Part shown: positions 48,177-59,560 of the stretch, in pieces
Numbering within the stretch: the stretch's first letter is position 1
Layout: the number at the start of each line of letters is the position of its first letter
The notes under the pieces: generated by a model
The model's database searches: none
Seen by the model: the letters and a program-made list of their open reading frames with translations, nothing else
What the model was told of the DNA's origin: nothing
Assembly: GCF_040869045.1 (NCBI RefSeq)
Contig: NC_090321.1
Span: forward strand, 184,049,596 to 184,113,595
Source: Eurosta solidaginis
Taxonomy: Eukaryota > Arthropoda > Insecta > Diptera > Tephritidae
Direction: 5' to 3'
Length of the DNA stretch: 64,000 bases
Position numbers and translations under genes: made by a program

Positions 48177-48949
48177 TATTCGAACATTAGAATCTTCACA
48201 TTTCCACAATGATCACATCAAACCCGGAAAAAGTCTAAGTGCACTTATTGCGTTTTTATATGGAACTGTTTGTTCACTTCACTTAATTTTTTCGCAATTT
48301 AAATAATTTATTTTTTTCTTTATTTAAACATTTTTTAGTAAACTCTGCTTTCTTTCTCATTACATAATTTTTTTATATTTGTATTTTATTTTTTATGAAG
48401 GTATCCTCTATTCTACTCGAAATTTTTGTTTTGTGTCACACTTAAATATTATATATGTATTTATACAAAATTAAACGGGTGGCGTGCAATAGGCTACATT
48501 CCTTTAGCAAATTTCTTCGTTTTTAACTAAAAATTTGTGTTTTTTGAATTATGACACTATTGAAGTAAATGGGCGATATAGGAACCGAGCTCCCAAACCT
48601 AACTTCGGTAGCGCTCCAACGGGGAACTTCCGGGTGGTGTGGAAAACTCTATTTTTAAATTCAATTTCAAGTAATTTCACCATAATTCTATGTCAATTTC
48701 ATTTGATTTTACATAATTTTTATATTTTTGTTTAAGGAGCTTCATACCAAAACGTTATAATTACACGTGAAAAGTTTGTAGAAAATTTAAGAAAATACAA
48801 TCAACAAGTAAAGGGTCTTAGATCAAATTCAAAATTTTAAAGAAAAAGTTAAGTAAGTTAGACCAGTTTGCTATATTTCCAACACTTGATGCATAGAATG
48901 AGTTGAAAAAAATACACGTTGGTCGAATTTCGACCACAGGCGATACTGG
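48177..48949 (+). mobile_element. Helitron-type element with hairpin and CTRR end, copy 1
   Basis: Homologous to 49283-50132. The right end is a 15-bp palindrome, GGTCGAATTTCGACC (48921-48935), then ten bases, then CTGG (48946-48949), then T. Helitrons end in a hairpin about 10 bp before CTRR and insert 5' of a T, so the fit is exact. The left end (near CGAACATTAGAATC) joins the 912-bp array directly. No Rep-helicase is encoded, so it would be non-autonomous. Confidence 0.62.
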
Positions 48950-49282
48950 TATTTATTATTAGGCTAACTTTGTTTGATTATATGCCCATTAATCGGATGC
49001 TTAGATCCCATAATCCTACTTTGTTTATGTCGCTTAAAATTATGAAATCAATTTTATTTTAGTAAATATGTTTGCGTGAATAATTTCAATGTTTTTGTTT
49101 ATTTTTTTTTTTTTTTTCTAATTTATTCTGCTTTGCTATATCTTTGTATTATATCGTTCACAGACGATATTTTATGGTAGATATGGTCATATATATTCAC
49201 CTCCATTTCATGAATATGAATGTTTACAAATTTAATACAAATTAATTACGTACATAGATCTCAATGGGAAGTCCAACATTAA
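48950..49282. other. AT-rich spacer between the two Helitron-type copies
   Basis: Unique sequence with a T run near 49105-49120; nothing recognised. Confidence 0.5.
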
Positions 49283-50132
49283 ATATCCGAATATTAGAAT
49301 CTTCATATTTCCACAATGATAACATTAAAACCCGGAAAAAGGCCCAAGTGCACTTATTGCGTTTTTATATGGAACTGTTTATTCACATCACTTAATTTTT
49401 TCGCACTTTAAGTACTTTATTTGTTTTCTTTCATTTAAATTTCTTTAGTTAACTCTGCCTTCTTTCTCATTACATAATTTTTTTATATTTTTATTTTTTA
49501 TGAAGGTATCCTCTATTCTATTCGAAATTTTCGTTTTGTGTCACACTTATGTACATACTACATATATATTTATACAAAATTAAACTCGGTAAAGCGCCAA
49601 TTTCATACCTAACGGGTGGCGTGAAATAGGCTAAATTCCTTAAGCACATTTCTTCGTTTTTAACTAAAAGTTCGTGTTTTTGAATTATGACACTATTGAA
49701 GTAAATGGGAAATATATGTATATGGGAGATATAGGCCTACTGGGGAACCGAGCACACAAAACTAACTTCGGTAGCGCCCCAACGGGGACCTCCCGGGTGG
49801 TGTGGAAAAACCTATTTTTCAATTTAATGTCAAGTAATTTCACCTTAATTCTATGTCAATTTCTTTTGATTTTATATATTTTTTATATTTTTGTTTAAGG
49901 AGCTCCATACCAAAAGGTTATAATTACATTTGAAAATTTTTTAGAAAATTTAAGAAAATACAATAAAAATTACAATGTCTTAATGAAAAATTTAAGTAAG
50001 TTAGATCAGTTTGCTATATTTCCGCTCACTGCTTAACTATTAACGCATTATTTCACTACCCCCAACACTGGATGCATAGACTGAGTTGAAAAAAATAAGA
50101 GTTGGTCGAATTTCGACCACAGGCGATACTAG
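49283..50132 (+). mobile_element. Helitron-type element with hairpin and CTRR end, copy 2
   Basis: Same order of blocks as copy 1, with the same palindrome (50104-50118), the same ten-base spacer and CTAG (50129-50132) followed by T. The two copies differ in the CTRR bases (GG against AG) and by insertions of about 60 bp near 49560 and 24 bp near 49710. Confidence 0.62.
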
Positions 50133-50389
50133 TCTACATTATTATATGAGAAAAAAGGGCGCCTTTTAGCAAGTAGATAGATTTTTCAGTCCAGTAATAA
50201 TCTTGAAACAAGTTGATTTGTCTTTATGCGGCTCCTAGACAAAATTTTCTATAAGGAGGCAAACACACCTTTTCCATACTAAATCCTACCTAGGCTCTAG
50301 ACAGAGTTTTCTGGCATAACGCATATACAAACAGAGTCGGGGTTATCAATGGATTTTACTATACTTCTTTCCAGCTAAATTTCTGTTCG
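50133..50389. other. Spacer, nothing recognised
   Basis: Short AT-rich stretch without features. Confidence 0.4.
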
Positions 50390-50820
50390 TATTTTATTTT
50401 TCTCTATTACTGCTTTTACTTCCATTTAAACTTCTTTTTACATTACCATTCTTTTCCTATTCTTATTATTATTTTTGTTCCTATTCAAATTCATATTGCA
50501 ATGCCTATTCCTATTCCTTTTCCAGTTCCTATTCCTATTCCTTCTTCTACCCGATCCTATTCTTATTCCTATGCGTAATGCTTTTACTATTCCTACTTAT
50601 GTTCCTATTGCCATTCCTGTTATTTCTTCTATGGCTCTCTTTTATTTTCCCCTATTTCAAAATCTTCCTTTCCCTCTTTCCCTCAATCTCCATTTTCCCA
50701 TTGCTATCTTTCTTTTTCCTCTTCTTCTAAATCTTCCTTTCCTACTTTCCCTCAGTCTCCATATCACTTTGACTATTTCTCTCTCACTCCCTCACCCTCT
50801 GCGCCTTCGCTATCTAACTT
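50390..50820 (+). repeat. Degenerate (CCTATT/CTTTTC)n polypyrimidine tract
   Basis: Imperfect 6-bp pyrimidine-rich words. The 145-codon Phe/Leu/Pro/Ile-rich frame across it reflects the repeat and is not a membrane protein gene. Confidence 0.88.
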
Positions 50821-51719
50821 TTATTGTTAGAGAGAAACCTAAACCCGTTAAGCAAATGGTATATAAGGACGATCAAGCAATTTTCTACTTTATATATTTT
50901 CACTTCAAATGAGTGAAGGTCAAAATTCATTCTTAAAGAGCAGTTTGAGCTATCCGTTGAACCAAAAGTGTATCAATTAAATATAAATAATTGTCGGCCA
51001 CATATTACTGATTTTAAGTATGCACTTCCAGCAGCTAAATACTAATATTACTGAAATTTTAAATTTCTGCATATAACTCAATAATTAAAAGCTTCGTACC
51101 ACATTTAGCACATTCAAGTTTCAATTCGTTTGACCTTGTGCTTCATGTTTTACCCAAATTACATAAACTCAATAATATGCACGTACAAAAATTAATATAT
51201 TTCACAACTTATTTTCCAATACTCGTAACTTTTTCAATGTCGTTAAAGCCCAAATAACACTTCCAAAAATGTTGGTAAGTCAAAACGTTTATGCGATTGG
51301 CGCGCAAAACAAAAATTCCAAATTTAATATGTTAAGACTTTTTGAAGGTAATGACTTACAACAACCTAGAAACCTAATTGAGTTAGTTGACGCAACTTTG
51401 GGTTAATAGCCTCATAATGACAAATAACTGTAAACTTAATGTGCGTATGTGTATGAAGATGTTTACAATTGTCAACACTAATTGTATGTGTGTACAGTGC
51501 GTAACAAGCGCACGCATGCGCTGAACAAAAATATCACGCATTATGCGACAATTAACATTAGTAAATATCCAATAGCAGTTGTTTATTGTGTGTAATTGTA
51601 ATTGTTCAACAAATTTAAGTTAGTTTTAGCACATAAAGTACTACAAATGTGCCGGCATCGTTGAAGTGTGCATCGTGTAATTTTGTTGGAAGCGATGTTG
51701 ACAAACACAAATATATAAA
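50821..51719. other. AT-rich spacer, nothing recognised
   Basis: No supported feature. Confidence 0.4.
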
Positions 51720-52316
51720 TATTTTGAAATTGTTTTAAATAATGAATAAAATGAATTTAATAAAAAACAAAATAAAATAATATTAATAAAATAAAATGGA
51801 AGTAAACAAAAATATAGCAAAACATAATAAAATAAGATTAAAAATAAATTAGAACTAAAAAATAAAAGTAAAGTACACAAAAAAAGAAAATGAAATAGAT
51901 TAAAACAAAATAGGCTTGAATAAAAAAAAATAAATAAAATTAAGTAAAATAAATTAAAACAAAATAAGTATAAAAAATGACATAGAAATAAAAAAAATAA
52001 AAATCAAAATGAAATAAAATAAAATAAAACAAACAAATATAAAAGAGAATCAAATAAAAAATAAAAATAATAAAAAAAAATTAATAAAGCAAATCAAAAT
52101 AAAATAAAATAAAATGAAATAAAGTAAAATACAATTAAATATAGTTAAATGTAACAAAAATTATATAAAGTAAAATAGAAAAAAAAAAAAATAAAAAAAA
52201 AGTGAAATAAAATACAACAAAATAAATCAAAATAAAATAAAATGAAACAAAATTAAATTAAAAATAATTTAAATAAAAATTAAAATAAAATAAAATAAAA
52301 TAAAATAAAATAATAA
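51720..52316 (+). repeat. (AAAAT/AAATA)n low-complexity tract
   Basis: About 600 bp of imperfect 5-bp A-rich repeats, nearly free of C and G. It resumes at 53426-53610, so the 435-bp repeat lies inside it. Confidence 0.92.
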
Positions 52317-53303
52317 AACAATTTTTGTTGTTATATCGGCCTACTAATTTGTAATATCGCGAGTTAATATCGAGCTCAAGGCCTAACAATAATTATTTTA
52401 TCATTATTATTGTTATAATATATTTTTTCTTAATTGAAAAAATTTTAAATTAGAATAGAAGAAAGAAAAAATTTAGACAACTGCCAAAGCTCGTTGTATA
52501 GATCCATTTCGGGAACTGCTAAATTCCTTCATCGGCAACGTTTAGGCGCCGCTGCTATAACCATTCAGCCATCACAGCGGTTTTTTGTTTGTCTTCATTA
52601 TTCCTACTTCAATTCTGGTTCTTGCCAATTGATATTCACAGCATTGCGACATCTGTTACAGAATAGTTGTGAAAATTGGACTTTGTTTATGGCGATGATG
52701 CCATAGTGTCATATTTTATTGCCACTTTTTTCCCGTGCTCTGGGATGTATTAACAATTTTTGTTGTTATATCGGCCTACTAATTTGTAATATCGCGAGTT
52801 AATATCGAGCTCAAGGCCTAACAATAATTATTTTATCATTATTATTGTTATAATATATTTTTTCTTAATTGAAAAAATTTTAAATTAGAATAGAAGAAAG
52901 AAAAAATTTAGACAACTGCCAAAGCTCGTTGTATAGATCCATTTCGGGAACTGCTAAATTCCTTCATCGGCAACGTTTAGGCGCCGCTGCTATAACCATT
53001 CAGCCATCACAGCGGTTTTTTGTTTGTCTTCATTATTCCTACTTCAATTCTGGTTCTTGCCAATTGATATTCACAGCACTGCGACATCTGTTACAGAATA
53101 GTTGTGAAAATTGGACTTTGTTTATGGCGATGATGCCATAGTGTCATATTTTATTGACACTTTTTTCCCGTGCTCTGGGATGTATTAACAATTTTTGTTG
53201 TTATATCGGCCTACTAATTTGTAATATCGCGAGTTAATATCGAGCTCAAGGCCTAACAATAATTATTTTATCATTATTATTGTTATAATATATTTTTTCT
53301 TAA
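52317..53303 (-). repeat. 435-bp tandem repeat, SINE-like, 2.3 copies
   Basis: AACAATTTTTGTTG starts at 52317, 52752 and 53187: two full 435-bp units and a 117-bp partial. The two units differ at only about two positions. On the minus strand there is an A-box-like TGGCTGAATGG followed by TTATAGCAGCGGCG, as in tRNA-Leu/Ser-like SINE heads, but I find no clear B box. The 70-codon frames repeated in each unit start at GTTGTATAG-type sites and are not credible genes. Confidence 0.9.
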
Positions 53304-53425
53304 ACATTTTTTCTTTCTTCTATTCTAATTTAAAATTTTTTCAATTAAGAAAAAATATATTATAACAATAATAATGATAAAATAATTATTGTTAGGCCTT
53401 GAGCTCGATATTAACTCGCGATATT
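53223..53425. repeat. Perfect 81-bp inverted repeat with 41-nt loop
   Basis: 53223-53303 is the exact reverse complement of 53345-53425. The loop is itself the inverted continuation of the 435-bp unit, so the right-hand 120 bp are an inverted piece of the unit joined to a direct partial unit. It would form a cruciform or, if transcribed, a long RNA hairpin. Confidence 0.95.
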
Positions 53426-53610
53426 AAAATAATAAAATATAAAGTAAAATAAAACAGAATGAAATAAAAAATTAAATTAAATAAAACAAAATTAAATAAG
53501 TTAAAAAAAATTAATAAAACCCAATAAAATGAAATAAAATAAAATAGAATAGAATCAAACAAAGAAAAATAATATAAAATCAAATAGAATCAAACAAAAA
53601 CAATAAAACT
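53426..53610 (+). repeat. (AAAAT)n low-complexity tract, right part
   Basis: Same A-rich 5-bp words as 51720-52316, interrupted by the 435-bp repeat. The 63-codon minus frame over it is an artefact. Confidence 0.9.
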
Positions 53611-53899
53611 TTAGTCCTTAGGTTTAGGACTTTTGGTTGAAAAAAATATCGAGACATGAAATATTGCGTCTTGTAATCAACGGATCTTTTTAATGTTTTT
53701 ACTACACTATCACAGTAAAACTGCGAAATTTAAGATTTAAAGCATCAAATCTTTTTTGAATTAAGATACGTGATGGCTTCTTTATAGAAAGGATACTTGC
53801 ATGTTTTCCCGAGTTTTATTTAGAGGGTATCCAGTTGTTTACTAGGCGTTAGGCTGCTCCTTAAACATAACATACCAAAATTTTCTTTTTTTTTTAATT

Positions 53900-54310
53900 T
53901 TCCATGCAGCTACGCTCTTTAAATTGTATGAATTAAGCGGGGATTGCACTCATTGCCTTTAAATATATGAAGACATTCATTTGAAGCAAATTTTAGTTTA
54001 TTATTTATTTAAAAATTTGCGAAAAATTTAAACAACGTGACATTAGGATGTAAAAGGCGACATCTGTTTCGATTATAACTTGTAAGTCTCTTCATAGCTT
54101 TTTGTGCCGGGAGTGAGATTCGGACCCGCACTCATACGATGGCTGCAGTTTTACAAACGCCTTCAGCCACGTCATGCCTTAGTTGTTGTAAACTTATCCC
54201 AATTGCCTTCCTTGCATATTTTATTCTTTTGCACAGTACATATTTTGTATGTATGTGTATGTGTTAAAGCTATACTTTTTGTTGGTGGCGGTTCTTTTAA
54301 TGTGTGTTTG
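53900..54310 (-). mobile_element. SINE-like repeat with tRNA-like promoter, second copy
   Basis: Minus-strand counterpart of 11885-12190: A box region TGGCTGAAGGCG (complement of 54159-54170), B box GGTCCGAATCTC (complement of 54115-54126), followed by CGAAACAG(A/C)TGTC and CACGTTGT blocks and a tail resembling the repeat at 11721-11850. The B box is weaker here than in the 12-kb copy. Confidence 0.6.
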
Positions 54311-56129
54311 GGTATAAAATTATTTTTTGAAAGTTACCTCAAAAATATTTATATTAGAGCGCCGCACCAGTGATGATCTGATGGAATATTTTCATTGTCT
54401 TTGAATAATTAGGTTTCAGAAACTACTCGCGGTACATACCCTATTCATGTCCTCATCGGGACCGGCTTGCTCTTTGACTTGAAGTTATTGGCCAAAGTAA
54501 GCATATGAGTGACTTTCATTCAAAAAGTTCTCGGAAACTTACAATGCTACCGGTCAAGTTTCATAGCTTATTTGCTTTCAAAAGGTAGTTTGGAGTCAAC
54601 ACTGAAGCGGAGCAGAAAACTGTTCGATCGGCCATCGCATGACATGACTGTATTTCTTGCGGCACATTAATCTTCATGCGCATAAAAATATCTACACCTA
54701 ATATGCTTGTGGTAAAGCCGTTGAATAGGTAATATGACAGAGTTTGAAATTTGTTTGAACTAACGAGTAATATTTTGATTTTTACTTGTCAAAGCAAAAA
54801 AAATTAATTAAATAAATGTATCCGTAGAAAATTAGAAAAGATTGTGATACTTTTCAGTAATAACTTTGGCTGTTGTTTTTTGTTGTTGTCAATCATCGGA
54901 AGTTATCGAAGGAGATTTAATAATGTCATCTGTATAAAAAAAACTTAAAAAACATTTGTGGTCAGCTGTCTTTAAGATTTCAATTTGGCTGAAACTAATT
55001 ATACCATGTTATTGATATTACATATTACTGGATATATCTTCATAAGAGCACCATATTTTTGTGAAACGAGAAAATTGCATTATATCGAACTGCACTTTCT
55101 GTTTGCACTCTATTTATAGACGAAATAAAACGACGCAGCAAAAATAATGTTCAAGTTCGCGTCTTAAGTCTTCCGTGTTTATTACAAATGAATTCAAGAT
55201 ATTTGGGAAATTACCAACAAACTCATTGTCAATGTCAAAACGCGACAACTAAAGCCACAAATGAAAAATAAGTAAATAATGTAAACAGGTTGAAAATTTA
55301 TTTCGTACTTACCAAGTCAAACGGCTTGCACAAATAAGACTAGAAAGCAACAGAAATTGATACATATATCATTTATATAGTTACATTTAGAGATATCTTG
55401 TTGTTGTAGATGACATTTTTTTTTTTTTTTCAATTTGCAATAGTGGCTAGCCAAGTATTAAATAATAATGAAACATTTTTCTTTTGATTTTTTATAGCAT
55501 GCGGTTTAATATTTTATCGAAATTACGCCAATGACTTGTTCGCAGTCGGTGAATAAAAACAACTGTTAACACTCAGATGTATATCTGTGTATGTTTGTAA
55601 ATTATGGTGATACTTTTATAGGTTACGATTAAAAATAACCGAAAAAAAATTTTGTTTGATTACAGAGATATGGTCTGTAAAAGTTTAAACAAATTTACCA
55701 CGAAGAACTTCCGCAAAGGCCCTAAAGATCAATGGTTGCAATTTTGAAGACATCACTGCATTGATATGACTAGATAAAGTTCAGTTGGTTGGCATAAACC
55801 AAATCATTAGCACAGAAAGAGTAATAATATTAGGGAAAAGCAAATCGACAAAAAAAGGAGAGATGAAGAAAAAGCTAGCAAACATAGAAAAAAGAGGCGA
55901 AAAAATTAAAGAATATAGAAGAGATTATGCCAAAAGAACGAAAGCTTTGACAATATATTTTTGATGATGTTTGATTATGACAATGATAATGATGATAAGC
56001 CAGTTTGAACGAATCTATTTACGGGTGAACTAGAAAAGGTGAATCAATTGGAAAATTGCTTTAGCGACTTTCTGGGAAAACTTTGAAGGCGTATTGCCAA
56101 ACACATTCGTATTCGCTAGCGAATTTCGT
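54311..56129. other. Spacer, nothing recognised
   Basis: AT-rich with T runs near 55420. No gene, repeat or splice pattern that can be supported. Confidence 0.4.
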
Positions 56130-56294
56130 AGCTGTTGTTGTTGTAGCAGTGCTTGGTCCCACCTAACCGCTGCGACCGATTACAAACTGTCATTAATATC
56201 CTCTAACCGGAGTCCAAGGAAACTTGCTGTTTCAACAGGGGTGGACCATAATGAAAGGGGTGATAGAGGCGTTGGTTCCACATTAAAATTAACA
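56130..56294 (-). pseudogene. C-terminus and 3' end of a jockey-like retrotransposon
   Basis: Minus strand. From the family B boundary the frame reads NFNVEPTPLSPLSLWSTPVETASF and ends LEDINDSL with TAA at 56180-56182. A short 3' untranslated region and a (CAA)n-like tail follow near 56130. It directly continues the frame broken off at 58471, with the last zinc-knuckle cysteine changed to F. Confidence 0.82.
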
Positions 56295-58469
56295 AGTAAG
56301 GAAGGTTATGTTCGGGTGTAACCGAACATTACATACTCAGTTGAGAGCTATGGTGACAACATAAGGGAAAATAACCATGTAGGAGAATGAACCGAGGGAA
56401 ACCCTGGAATGTATTTGTATGACATGTGTATCAAATGAAAGGCATTAAAAAGTATTTTATGAGGGAGTGGGCCATAGTTCTATAGGTGGACGCCATTTAG
56501 GGATATACCTTGAAGGTGGATCAGGGTTGACTCTAGAATGCGTTTGTACGATATGGGTATCAAATGAAAGGTATTAATGAGTATTTTAAAAGGGCGTGGA
56601 CCTAAGTTCTATAGATGGACGCCTTTTCGAGATGTCGCCGTAAAGATGGACCAGGGGTGACTCTAGAATGCGTTTGTACGATATGGGTATCAAATGAAAG
56701 GTTTTAATGAGTATTTTAAAAGGGAGTAATCCATAGTTCCATAGGTGGACGCCGTTTCGAGATATCGCCATAAGGGTGGGCCCGGGGTGACTCTAGAATT
56801 CGTTTGTGCAATACGGGTATCAAACGAAAGGAGTTAATGAGTATTTTAAGACGGAGTGGGCCTTTCTGGACCAGGGGTGACTCTAGACTTTGTTTGTTTG
56901 ATATGGGTATCAAACGAAAGGTGTTAATGATTATTTTTAAAAGGGAGTGGGCCTTCATTCTATAGGTGTTCGCCTTTTCGAAATATCGCCATAAAGGTGG
57001 ACCAGGGGTGACTTTAGAATGAGTTTGTACGATATGGGTATCAAATTAAAGGTATTAATGAGAGTTTTAAAAGGGAGTGGTGGTAGTTGTATATGTGAAG
57101 GCGTTTTCCAGATATCGAGCAAAATGTGGACCAGGGTGACCCAGAACATCATCTGTTTGGATACCGCTAAGTTATTTATATATGTAATACCTGCCAAGAT
57201 TTTAAGGGTTTTTTATTTCGCCCTGCAGAGCTTTTTCATTTTCTTCTACATAATATGGTAGGTGTCACAACCATTTTATAAAGCTTTTTCTAAAGTTATA
57301 TTTCGCGTCAATAAAACAATCCAATTACCTTACCATATTTCATCCCTTTTTTCGTATTTGGTATAGAAATATGGCATTTTTTTCATTTTTCGTAATTTTC
57401 GATATTCGAAAAAGTGGGCGTGGTCATAGTCGGATTTCGTTCATTTTTCATACCAAGATAAAGTGAGTTCAGATAAGTACGTGAACTGAGTTTAGTAAAG
57501 ATATATCGATTTTTGCTCAAGTTATCGTGTTAACGGCCATGCGGAAGGACAGACGGACGACTGTGTATAAAAACTGGGCGTGACATCAACCGATTTCACC
57601 CATTTTCACAGAAAACAGTTAACGCCATAAATTCTATGCCCCTACCAAATTTCAAGAGGATTGGTTCATTTTCGTTCGACTTATGGCGTTAAAAGTATCC
57701 TAGACAAATTAAATGAAAAAGGGCGGAGCCACGCCCATTTTTAAATTTTCTTTTATTTTTGTATTTTGTTGCACCATATCATTACTGGAGTTGAATCTTG
57801 ACATAATTTACTTATATACTGTAAAGATATTAAATTTTTTGTTAAAATTTTACTTTAAAAACAATTTTTTTTTAAAAGTGGGCGTGGTCCTTCTCCGATT
57901 TTGCTAATTTTTATTCAGCGTACATATAGTAATAAGAGTAACGTTCCTGCCAAATTTCATCAGTCGTTGAAGATGACTGCCAAATTACAGCTTGCAAAAG
58001 TTTTAAATTACCTTCTTTTAAAAGTGGGCGGTGCCACGCCCATTGTCCAAAATTTTACTAATTTTCTATTTTGCGTCATAAGTTCAACTCATCTACCAAG
58101 TTTCGTCGCTTTATCGGTCTTTTGTAATGAATTATCGCACTTTTTCGGTTTTTCGAAATTTTCGATATCGAAAAAGTGGGCGTGGTTATAGTCCGATATC
58201 GTTCATTTTAAATAGCGATCTGAGATGAGTGCTCAGAAACCTACATACCAAATTTCATCAAGATACCTCAAAATTTACTCAAGTTATCGTGTTAACGGAC
58301 GGACGGACGGACGGACGGGCGGACATGGCTCAATCAAATTTTTTTTCGATCCTGATTATTTTGATATATGGAAGTCTATATCTATCTTGATTCCTTTATA
58401 TATGTACAACCAACCGTTATCCAATCAAACTTAATATACTCTGTGAGCTCTGCTCAACTGAGTATAAAA
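56295..58469 (+). mobile_element. Family B dispersed element, full-length copy
   Basis: Starts AGTAAGGAAGG, followed by a hairpin GTTCGG-GTGTAA-CCGAAC at 56310-56327 and CATACTCAGTTGAG. It ends with GCTCTGCTCAACTGAGTATA, so ACTCAGTTGAG and CTCAACTGAGT form subterminal inverted repeats. Inside lie six tandem units of about 130 bp (phase marked by ATATGGGTATCAAA at 56551, 56681, 56811, 56901 and 57032), AAAGTGGGCGTGG blocks and a GGAC run at 58297-58324, which is (GTCC)n on the other strand. These traits again resemble the mini-me/Helentron class. It has no coding capacity and is inserted in a jockey-like element. Confidence 0.85.
56420..57110 (+). repeat. 130-bp internal tandem repeats of family B
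   Basis: Marker word spacings are 129, 130, 130, 90 (a shortened unit) and 131 bp. The same unit appears three times, inverted, at about 24600-24998. Confidence 0.9.
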
Positions 58470-58920
58470 AGATGGTTGGTGTCATGTGGGGACAAATTGC
58501 AAGCGGGGCATATATTTTGTATGTCGAGGTTGACTCTGGATAGGTAAGAGTTTAACCTGTTACAGTATACAGAACGAAGTTGAGCTAGACTGACTCGCGT
58601 TTCCCTGGGGAGTATGCGTTCCTCTTCCGCAAGTTTTGGGTACTGTTTTTTGAGTACTGGATTCACCGGCAATTCCTGGCATAAAGGTCGGACGCCTGTT
58701 TGTGGAGTTCACCAAGGACCTGCTTGTGTTTTTTTGCTTCATACGTCTGAGTTCTCAGGTGCCGTATTTCCTCAAAATGCTTACGGAGATAACTTCTTAA
58801 GCCCCTAGGCGGTGTTGGCTCATCAATCAGATGTCTGCGGGGATGCCCAGGTTTCTGGGCAACGCTTCCGAAGGCAGTCGGTTCCATGTACCGGAACGAC
58901 TCAGGATTTTTCCCGACCAA
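58470..58920 (-). pseudogene. Jockey-like retrotransposon ORF2, C-terminal region, interrupted
   Basis: Minus strand. RSYLRKHFEEIRHLRTQT...LHKQASDLYARNCR is followed, after a frameshift near 58672, by VNPVLKKQYPKLAEEERILP, RETRVSLAQLRSVYCNRLN, SYLSRVNLDIQNICPACNLS and PHDTNHLF. This is the end of a jockey-type ORF2, where a CX2CX8HX4C knuckle is expected. The knuckle breaks after NHLF, where family B begins at 58469, and resumes at 56294. Sequence left of the ORF2 end (above 58920) is not recognisable. Confidence 0.85.
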
Positions 58921-59039
58921 GGACTGTCATTTCAGTGTAAACCTATTTAATTTGGTGCGTCCCTACCCAGCGAATTTCGTCTTTATTTATAGCTTGATGA
59001 AAATTGGTGGCTTAGTTATAAATTCGCTAACAGGAGAAA
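58921..59039. other. Spacer
   Basis: No supported feature. Confidence 0.4.
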
Positions 59040-59560
59040 CTTTTATATAAAAGTCAATTCGCTGAAAAATTTTAAGGCCCAATTGGATACGAATTTAAGG
59101 GCCAGTTGGTAATGAATTTGGCCGAAATAAAATCCTGTAGAAAACAAAAATTCGTTAGCGATTCTTGCTGGGGAATTTCGAACTCGCAATCGGTGCGAAC
59201 TTTTGAACGCATACAAGTTTGCTGGTAAATTGTATAACTAATTTGAATACGAAATTTAAGGAAAATTTTTGGGTAAATAACAGAGTGAGGGCAATTTTTG
59301 CAGCCGAATTTTAGGAAAACTAATACGTAGGTTTGAATTTGATAACGAATTATAAGAAGAATTTTATGGGTAAATTTGTAACCTTATTCGAATTCGCCAA
59401 TGCGAATTGGCAAGCAAATTTTAAGATGCATTTGGATACGAATTAAAGAAAATTTTTGGCGCAAATGAAAGTGGGAAATACGAGTTCTGAAGTTTTACAT
59501 AAGAATGACCAGTCGAATTTGCACGTTAATTGGCTGGCGAGTTTTCGAGAGAGTTCCAAA
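59040..59560 (+). repeat. Degenerate minisatellite of CGAATTTTAAGG-like words
   Basis: GAATTT, TTAAGG, TTCGA and TTGGATACGAA-type words recur at irregular distances of roughly 25-40 bp. The order is too decayed to define one period. A related block is at 39500-39780. Confidence 0.55.

Noticed and set aside
50475..50912. 145-codon Phe/Leu-rich frame resembling a membrane protein
   Set aside because: It is the translation of CCTATT/CTTTTC repeats, and the hydrophobicity comes from the repeat.
52494..53141. 70-codon frames in each 435-bp unit
   Set aside because: Start at TTG, lie antisense to the SINE-like orientation and show no homology I can recognise.
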